64,000 nt of DNA, from positions 135,668,448 to 135,732,447 of the forward strand of contig CM061136.1 of the NCBI GenBank assembly GCA_030789695.1, given 5' to 3'. The notes beneath the pieces were generated by a model that was not told the origin of the DNA, ran no database searches, and saw nothing but the letters and a program-made list of their open reading frames with translations. Position numbers and translations under genes: made by a program. The stretch is from Scilla litardierei (Eukaryota; Streptophyta; Magnoliopsida; Asparagales; Asparagaceae). This document shows, one piece after another, positions 57,055 to 64,000 of the stretch; positions within the stretch are counted from its first letter, which is position 1, and each line of letters starts with the position of its first letter.

Positions 57055-57240
57055 TCTGTGTGTGAGCTTGTTACTCTCTGTGTGAGAGTATAATCTTCTG
57101 TGTGAGGGTTGGTTGAGATCTCCATGTGTAAGAGTTTGAGTCTCTTTATGTGAGAGCAAGAATTTCTTTGTGTGAGAATCCAAATCCTCTGTGTGAGATA
57201 TCTCTGTGTGAGATTATATTCACTTCTCTGTGTGAGAATT
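57055..57240 (+). repeat. TCTGTGTGAGA direct repeats in the LTR leader
   Basis: Eight or nine copies of CTGTGTGAG(A/G), some varied (CCATGTGTAAGAG, TTTATGTGAGAG, TTTGTGTGAGAA), spaced roughly 15-30 bp apart downstream of the TATA box. Confidence 0.88.
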
Positions 57241-57455
57241 GTAGTGGATATTGGTGTGGCTGGATGTACCCAAGTTTGGAGAACCAGGGTAAAATCTTGT
57301 GTTTTCATTTGGATTTTTGTGGTGTTTAAATTTCTCTTGCATTTATAATTCCACATTTGCAAGTTTAATTTTTAAATACGCAATTTGTGCCATTATACTA
57401 TTCACCCCCTCTAATGTGGTGTTGTTAGTATTGCAAGGGTAAGACGGTCCTTACA

Positions 57456-57469
57456 ATTGGTATCAGAGC
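57456..57469 (+). other. Primer binding site, initiator tRNA-Met type
   Basis: ATTGGTATCAGAGC immediately after the LTR end CTTACA. Confidence 0.92.
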
Positions 57470-57491
57470 GAGGTTGAAGCATACAACAACA

Positions 57492-59267
57492 ATGACATTC
57501 AACGTTTCAAGGTCTATCAACCGTTCGACCCCTGCTCTTCAATAGAACCAACGACCCAAGTTGAAAGATTAGGATGATGATATACTTGGAGGGTCAAGAC
57601 CTTTGGGACATCACGGAGTCGCCCTCTGAAAAGCCTACTATACCCGAGGCCTCAAGGACAAAGGCGGAGAAGGACTCTATCTAATTCAATGTGAGGGCTA
57701 TGAGTGCATTCCATTACGCCCTCGCTCCGAATGAGTTCAACCGCATCTCCATATGCAAATCGGCCAACGAAATTTGGCATATCTTGGAGATTACTTATGA
57801 AGGGACGTCCAAGGGAAAGAAATCTAAACAAAGTGTGTTTAGATCTAAATATGAAATGTTTAATATGCATGAAGGAGAAAGTATCTCAGAAATGTTCACA
57901 AGGTTCACAGACATCGTGAATGCTTTGGAAGGACTTGGAAAGGTGATTTCCCAAGAGAATCGAGTGGAGAAGATCCTTGACTCTCTTACACCCAAATAGC
58001 AGTCAAAGGCCAACGGGATTTTGGAGTCAACGACAAGTCCAAATATACCGTTGAGAAGTGCGTTGGGAATCTCATGGCATACGAAGTGAAGCTTCAACAC
58101 AAGAATGAGATTCAACCAACCAAGCTCGAGAAACCGGAGAAGCAAAAGGGGATTGTATTCCATGCGAAGGAAGAGTCAAACAAATGGAGGAAGAAATTCC
58201 ATCGAGAAGCTTCTAATAAAGAAGATGAAGAAGATGAGGCTAGTGGAGATGAAATCGTGGAGCTTACCAAGCAACTAAGAGCATTCCTCAAAAGCAAGCA
58301 AGGTAAATCTTCTTCAAAGTTTGCATCTAAATCTAACAATCCGATTTGTTTCAATTGTAGAGGAAAAGGTCATCTCTCCACCGAATGCCCTTCCAAACCC
58401 ATCAAAGACACTTACAAGGGTAAATGGAAGAAGAATTGGAAAGGCAAGTCCAAGTTCAAGAACCCAAAGAAGGGACTTGTCGGCACATTTGATGACATCG
58501 ATAAGGACACATCAAGTGATGAAGAATAGGATGACAAGGAGCGAGCTCACATGTTCTTTGTGGCTTTTGATGATTCTTCATCAATCTCCTCAAGTTCAAG
58601 CGATGAAGAGGTGTAGGCATGGCTCAACCCCAACGAAGAAATGTGCTTCATGGCTAAAGGGGAAGAGTCTTTGTCAAGCTTTAGCAAGGATGAATCCGAT
58701 GAGGAAGTTGAGGAGGAGCCAAAGCCATCCTACAAGGAGCTCGAATACCACTACAATGTGGTCTCTAATGGGGCAAGTAAGTGCATCGACGCATATGCAA
58801 AATTGAAAGGTAAATTTAAAAATTCTATGAGTAGGTTGCATGAACTTGAATCTTCTAGTGTAAACAATAATGATATGCATATTTGTGACACTAGTGAGAG
58901 AGACACGCTTCTCTCTCAAGTTAAGGAATTGAGCCTAATTAATGAAAATTTGGTAGCTCAAAACTTTAGCTTAGAAACTCGCATTCAACAAGTTACGTTG
59001 AAATGCGAAGAGGAATCCCAAAAACTCATAAGCTTTGTACATGCTAGGGATTCACTCCACAGTTTGCTTGAAAAACCACATCCGGCAAACCATATAGGAG
59101 GTTGGGGATACACTACAAAGGTGGTTACCAAACCCACATCTACTTCTTCTTTTGGTGCAAATTCAAGAAATATTGCTAAAGCACCTAAGAAGAATCACCA
59201 TGCTTTCGTGTACAACAATAACACCAATAAGAAACATGTAAATCACAAGGTGGTGAGAAAAAAATGA
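57492..59267 (+). pseudogene. Sirevirus-type Gag, broken
   Basis: The capsid-like part (57691-57999) reads ICKSANEIWHILEITYEGTS, VFRSKYEMFNMHEGESISEM and FTDIVNALEGLGK, then DSLTPK and a stop. The second frame (58074-58529) has VELTKQLRAFLKSK, the zinc knuckle CFNCRGKGHLSTEC (C-x2-C-x4-H-x4-C intact) and a Lys-rich tail, ending at a TAG. The third part (58641-59267), in the same frame, is an acidic segment then a coiled coil, ending GGWGYTTK and a basic tail. One frameshift near 58010 and stops near 58528 and 58617 prevent a full product. Confidence 0.85.
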
Positions 59268-60523
59268 AAATTCTTCATTTTTGCTAAGAAGCAAAATCCT
59301 CACTTAATGCATGCCAAGAATTTATTTCTATACCTAAGCATGCCACATCCATCCCTCTTGGAAAGGTAAAACCCTTGCCTAGAAAATCCTTGAGTCTTTG
59401 GATTCCCACTAGGTGTAGTGTGCAAGAGAGGGATATTTACATCAACTCATTAGTTAGGAATGTGATCACCTCATGTGATTACATTAGGAATTAAACTCCT
59501 CTTGAGTTTGGTTCCATAATGTTTAGCTCTCACACACATATGTATATTGCACCGGTATTGTGCTGAAATGTTTATTTTTAGCTTACCCATTGTTTGTGTG
59601 ATGTTTCATGATTTTGAAAATCTTTCAAATTATTTTTTTTCATGGAAACGGGACCTTTGGGGAATACATTGTCATGCATGCATATATTGATCCATATGTA
59701 TGACAATGAGGGAATTAATATGGATAATATGTTTAAAACTATTTTGAAAACATATTTTAACTCTCTTTGGATTAGTTTGAGATCCTTTATTTACAATTGG
59801 TGATTATGGTCTTGGACTAAACCCATTGATATTGCCAACTATTTTTGAGTTATATTTACAATTGGCAATGTCAAGTGTATCAATGGTTGAATTTTCCGTA
59901 TTTATGCTTTGATACACGTAGGCCCATGGCTCCAAATATTAATTTACAATTGGTAAAGAGGATTATCGTACAAGATTTTTTTCTACAATTGGTATTATCT
60001 CAATTGTTAAAGATCTTTTATCTCTTTCTTTATAATTAGTATTAGATCCTAGAAGTCAACAATTTGATCTTTTCTATGATCTAGGGGGCGCATGGGATAG
60101 TGATTGATACCCACTAACTTTTTATATTTGGTATCATACATCTCTTTATTTCTTGCATACTGTCACATCATTTACTAGAATGACAAGGGGATATGTTTTA
60201 TACCCACCTTTTTGACAATGACAAGGGGGAGAGATATATGCATTATGTAAATCATGTTTTTCATACATATGCATTTGGGGAGAGAGATATATCTATGGGA
60301 ATAGAGATGTGTGGGATTATGTAAACCTCTAATGTGGAGAATGTTATTAACATATTGCAATTGGTTTATATATTCCATGCCTATTATATGTCACCATTGT
60401 TCTTATTATTTCAATTGTGTATCTTTTTTTCAATTGGTGCATATAAGTAGGGGGCTCATTAGCATTGTGCTTTTAATTCTTTAAGTTTTACATAATGTAT
60501 GTCATCATTAAAAAGGGGGAGAT
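59268..60523 (+). other. Non-coding 3' internal region with CAATTGGT words
   Basis: No pol. (T)ACAATTGGT(A/G) occurs at about 59794, 59849, 59941 and 59984, with variants near 60358, 60412 and 60431. Several GGGG(G)AGA tracts (near 60185, 60221, 60277) precede the true polypurine tract at 60510-60523. Confidence 0.75.
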
Positions 60524-61106
60524 TGTTAGGTATTGATGTTTCAAACCAATATTGTTTTGTTGATGACGACAACATTATATTGTTGCTAATGTCTCTCATG
60601 TTTTAGTCTCTTAGTTATAAATTGAAGAATATCACTTTTGGAGACAAAATACTTGGTGCAAGGATGGACATCAATTGGAGCAATGCCAAATCTTGGACAT
60701 GAGGTGCCAAAGCTTGGAGATGATGGAGGAGCATCAAGGCATCAAGGACTGAAGCCATAGACTCTAAGGAAAGCAATGTAATCCAAGTATTATTTCATTT
60801 ATTGTTTTTTCTCTCCTTGAGTCTAGGTTTATATGTAATGCCTTGATAAATGGACCAACTCATTCATGCGTATGCATTTTCCATCATTAGTGAGCCTGAA
60901 GATTATCAAAGAAACCATCCTAATAGGTTCACATTGCATTAAACTCTTACTGGAGTTTTTGGCTCTCCAACAGGCGACTGATGAAGGTCTTACATGCAGC
61001 TGGGTGATTCCAGGCGCTTGTCGAGCCTTCTACAGTTGGCTGTTGTGCACTAGCTCAAGTCAACTATTATTAACTCTATCTTGAGCTATTGGAGACAGAC
61101 GACTGA
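60524..61106 (+). repeat. 3' LTR of the Sirevirus-like gag element, truncated
   Basis: TGTTAGGTATTGATGTTTC onward aligns with 55749-56325. It ends within the first copies of the palindrome cluster (AGACGACTGA), where TGTAACGACCC begins. Confidence 0.9.
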
Positions 61107-61731
61107 TGTAACGACCCACTCTCAGGGGACCATTACTTATTTCATTACATTTGCAGGTCTGCAGATCACCAGTGAAAACAACATAGACACGATGCAGAGA
61201 TGTACAAAAATACTCAAATAGTGTCCACTTTTATTACACTCCATATTACACAACATGGATATATGAAAGGAAAGAAGTACAGATGAAAGTACACAACTCG
61301 AGCTCTAAAATCTGTAGTCTCTGGGACGAACTCTGTCTCAACCAACTCAGGAACATCTACCTCAACACTTACGTCGTCGCGGTGCCACAAAGATGGAACC
61401 GTAGGTAAGTCACAACAATTCTAAAAATGGAAATAAAAGTAGTGCACAAGTATAAAGCAGGCTAAGTTAGGAAACATGCTAAAGAAGTAGCTATAGACAA
61501 GTGCGACAAGTAAATACAGTCATACATATAAGAGCAATAAGTAAAGTACAAGTGGCTACACAAGTGTGGTAAATAACGTGCATGCAATGCGTAAAGTAAA
61601 GGTGAATGTGCAAGAAGTAACTACACAGGAACTACGTGACTCAAGCCGGAGAGTATGATATGCACCATTGAGTTCATCTCTTGCCTGGGTGTGCTTACCT
61701 AGACGAATACCGGAACACAGGCAGCGGTACA
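61107..61731 (+). mobile_element. Start of an unidentified LTR element
   Basis: TGTAACGACCCACTCTC is a typical plant LTR start and begins exactly where the preceding LTR is cut. The 625 bp are purine-rich with GCAATAAGTAAAG words and have no ORF. It is itself interrupted by the gypsy LTR at 61732. Superfamily not determined. Confidence 0.55.
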
Positions 61732-63406
61732 TGACGTGCGTTTATATTTCATCTATTCACACACGTCTTCTTTTGTGTTTTTTCATTATTTTCCGGCGTC
61801 TCGTATCCGTTTTCTCGTATTTTCTAGTTTCTTTCACTTCTCCGTGTTTTTGTGTGTTTGCAGGAGTTTGCCAGCATAGCGGACACATAACGAAGATATC
61901 ACATGTCCCCGGAGCAACGGTAGGAGTCACGCATGATTCGGGGGTCAAACGACAAAGCTTTCTATCTTTCAGCCCCCACCCGATCGGTTGGATACAACCA
62001 ACCGATCGGGTGATGCACGCGTGCACGACCCGGACAGCCGCTGAAGCAGCATATGCATCAATCGACCGGGTCGTCGACCAGTTCAGCCCGACTGTCTTCT
62101 TCGGAAATTGAAGCTGAATTCCAACCGATCAAGTGACCTTCACCCGATCGGTTCATCTGTAGCCGATTCCCCAAAAAGGCGACCCGGAGAGCCGACCCAA
62201 CGGCTGGCTGACCGTGTGAAAACGTCTGAAGTTTCTGTTTATTTGGGCGACGTTTCCCACCGATCGGTTGATCTATCAACCGATCGGTTCACCTGATGAG
62301 CTCAAGATCCAAACGACCAGAAGCTTCCGCCAACCGATCGTGTCATGTGACCGGGTGATGTTTCCGAAAATCGCTGCCGAAGTTCACAGCAGGTCACCCG
62401 ATCGGTTGATTCTTCACCTGATCAGGTGACATCATTTTCTATATATATTAGCCCTAGGTTTTCAGAAACGGGGGCTGTTGTAATTTTTTCTGTTTTCTCT
62501 CCATTTTGTGACGGCTGGAATGTATTTGATATTTGTAAGTTGTCTGATCTTTACCAAACTTTAATATAGTGTCATTTCCATTGCTTTTACTACTTTTCAA
62601 TCGCCGGATTATGTTTTAATGGTCGATTTTCATTTAGATTGCTTTTTACCTAAAATGTGTGAGTAGTTCCCAAATCTGGGATTTTGGTGGAAACCCCTTC
62701 ATGGGTTCTCCCTAATGGGTCCATAGGACTAGGAAATGGATAGGGATTAGGAATCTATTGGTTACGCGGGGTGTTTCATTGTCATCGGTGGGAAAAAGAC
62801 TGCCTTTGACCGTTGGGCCAAGGGGGAATAAACTTAGCGGTTGACTCCCTAGCCATAGCTCACGCCCATAGCGTAGACATCGAATCCTAGCGCGTGGGAA
62901 CGGCAGGACGAGATGTTGGGAGTTATCGTTGCGAGCTTAGTGCTCCCAGAGTCGGTCAGTGTTAATGGACATGGGAATGTCCACTGACCGAACCCAGGTA
63001 GTCCGGCGTATCATCCTGGGCACCGACCGGAATATCAGGCCCATGGGACACTGGTATCACTCTTAGAGGCAACGTCTCACCATTAGACCCTAATTCCGTT
63101 CGTTATCTTATCTGCCTGTCTTATTAGCGAGAATCATATGATAGGGTGGAAACTGAAGTCCTGGGTTTCCCTTTATATTGTTTATCCCTCGCATTCTATT
63201 TCCATGACAACCCATCCACCAATTCGGGCTAGCTCACCCATAGGGTGAATTTGGTCCTTTCTGACACAAGCACAACCACGCCTCCCTGAGTTCGACCCCC
63301 AAGCCACACTACAACACCGTGCGCTTGCGGTTATAAATATTTAAATCTCGCACCGCCAATACAATTGCACACCTTGCACATGATCACGCCAAACGGGGGG
63401 ACGTCA
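61732..63406 (+). repeat. Gypsy 5' LTR
   Basis: Edges inferred from the inverted ends TGACGT and ACGTCA and from the primer site 7 bp beyond. It holds an ACCGATCGGT palindrome cluster (61979-62429), a TATA box at 62440 (TATATATAT) and the ACACCGTGCGCTTGCGGT block near 63315, which is shared with the solo LTR at 13340-15445. Confidence 0.75.
61979..62429 (+). promoter_or_regulatory. Cluster of ACCGATCGGT palindromes
   Basis: About eleven copies of (A/C)CCGATCGG(T/G), for example near 61979, 62000, 62142, 62259, 62279, 62332 and 62396, with variants CGACCGGG near 62062 and ACCTGATCAGGT near 62416. They run up to the TATA box at 62440. Confidence 0.85.
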
Positions 63407-63413
63407 AGCTTTA

Positions 63414-63432
63414 TGGCGCTGTTGCCAGGGAG
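63414..63432 (+). other. Gypsy primer binding site
   Basis: TGGCGCTGTTGCCAGGGAG, a close variant of the TGGCGCCGTTGCCGGGGA used by Athila/Tat elements. Confidence 0.82.
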
Positions 63433-63600
63433 GCAACGTGCTTGTTTATTTTTGGATCTTTTGAACCCTTGAGTCTAGCTCACATCTCTATCTCACGATA
63501 ATTTTTGCATTCTTCTTTTTCGTTTTTATTTTCTTGTTTTTATTTTCTATTTTTATTTGTTTCTTTCCCTCTTTTGCTTCACGGGTGTTTGTTGCTTTTA

Positions 63601-63738
63601 ATGCGCAGGAACACAAGGAGTCTTGACGACTTGATTCCTGTTGATCCTGAGATAAATGCCACCCTAAGGCATCTGGCCGCAGAGAAGAGAAGAAGAGAAG
63701 AGTCTGAAGCCATGGGGGAGAATACCCCACCGCATAAA
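63601..63738 (+). pseudogene. Gypsy Gag N terminus, interrupted
   Basis: The preferred start is ATG 63601, MRRNTRSLDDLIPVDPEIN, followed by ATLRHLAAEKRRREE. The PEI..TLR.L pattern is the usual opening of Gag in this gypsy group. The frame is open until 63738, where a copia-type LTR begins, so the protein is cut after about 46 residues. Confidence 0.7.
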
Positions 63739-64000
63739 TGTAGGGAAATATGCCCTCAGAACATTTGTATTTGATGCAAATGATAATTTAAGCTTAGATA
63801 TGGACTAAATTGCATATGATGCAAAATAGATTAAATGTGTTTTAAATAGTTTAAAACAAATATTTAATTATATAAACGCAAGGAAAAGCTTATGGGTAAG
63901 ACGGGAATGTCCCGGTCTACGCCCAGGTTCGAACGGCGTCCAAATAGGACACCAGATGCCCAAAATATGCACAAAACAGCCCATCAGATCAGACAGGGTC
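63739..64000 (+). repeat. Start of a copia-type LTR running off the window
   Basis: TGTAGGGAAATATGCCCTCAG resembles the starts at 49026 (minus strand) and 55300 (A-AT-T-GCCC pattern). It interrupts the gypsy Gag. The second half of this element lies outside the window. Confidence 0.7.

Larger units (their letters stand above)
55749..57455 (+). repeat. 5' LTR of the Sirevirus-like gag element
   Basis: TGTTACGTATTGG at the start, GGTCCTTACA at the end, 1.7 kb. It contains a CAGTCGCCTG palindrome cluster (56196-56690), TATA box TATATATATAGG near 56770 and a CTGTGTGAGA direct-repeat array (57055-57240). Confidence 0.9.
55749..61106 (+). mobile_element. Sirevirus-like element with gag but no pol
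   Basis: 5' LTR 55749-57455, primer site ATTGGTATCAGAGC (57456-57469), Gag region 57492-59267, a 1.2 kb non-coding stretch, a polypurine tract AAAAAGGGGGAGA ending near 60523, and the first 583 bp of the 3' LTR (60524-61106). The rest of the 3' LTR is lost where another LTR begins. No protease, integrase, RT or RNase H motifs were found. Gag layout and tract sequence are Sirevirus-like. Confidence 0.85.
61732..63738 (+). mobile_element. Ty3/gypsy element, 5' LTR and gag start
   Basis: LTR 61732-63406 (TGACGTGCG..GGGACGTCA), primer site TGGCGCTGTTGCCAGGGAGG-like at 63414, then the start of Gag at 63601, cut at 63738 by another LTR. The TGGCGC(C/T)GTTGCC primer site is typical of the Athila/Tat side of plant gypsy elements. 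Confidence 0.82.

Overview
The window is plant nuclear DNA, almost certainly a eudicot, and nearly all of it is transposable element. The evidence is Ty1/copia elements with initiator-Met primer sites (TGGTATCAGAGC), Sirevirus-type polypurine tracts, Ty3/gypsy LTRs with a TGGCGCTGTTGCC primer site, a plant L1-type LINE carrying a DUF4283-like ORF1, CTAG-ending Helitrons, an hAT-like element and one plant SAUR gene. The species cannot be read from the sequence. The only gene that looks intact is the SAUR at 40180-40602.

Layout, left half. 1-191 is a LINE reverse transcriptase scrap ending in TA/CATA microsatellite. 291-12623 is an inferred 12.3 kb minus-strand Helitron: CTAG terminus with a perfect 18-bp hairpin at the left, TC terminus at the right, and about 10 kb of AT-rich shuffled low-complexity DNA without genes between them. 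12737-20514 is a decayed minus-strand LINE split by a 2.1 kb solo gypsy LTR (13340-15445) with a clean AATAG target duplication. 20641-21026 is a foldback MITE inside a TA microsatellite. 21278-23036 is a second, small plus-strand Helitron that carries a broken piece of a GH17 beta-1,3-glucanase gene; tandem copies of Helitron 5' ends precede it. 23367-25663 is the 3' end and LTR of a Sirevirus-like copia. 25744-26978 is a TIR element with a C-rich core. 27256-36355 is an LTR-bounded but dead Sirevirus-class copia on the minus strand with an extra ORF between RNase H and the 3' LTR.

Layout, right half. 36356-40110 has no recognisable gene. The SAUR gene sits in a small unique island. 41365-63738 is a nest of insertions: a copia pol fragment hit by an hAT-like element that carries an intron-containing piece of CDC20; a gypsy LTR; a gag-only copia (46619-55118, minus); a copia LTR fragment; a second gag-only, Sirevirus-like copia (55749-61106, plus); another LTR start; then a gypsy LTR, primer site and gag start cut by a further copia-type LTR that runs off the window.

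The most unusual signal is shared by unrelated LTRs. At least six LTR families here (gypsy and copia) carry, upstream of their TATA box, a dense cluster of short CG-containing palindromes, with a different word in each family (ACTCGGCCGAGT, CAGGCGCCTG, CCAGACGTCTGG, ACCGATCGGT, GCAGCGGGC/GCCCGCTGC). Several also carry a second, family-specific direct repeat downstream of the TATA box. The two LTRs of one element differ in the number of palindrome units, so the clusters change quickly. This looks like convergent promoter architecture and is the part most worth pursuing.
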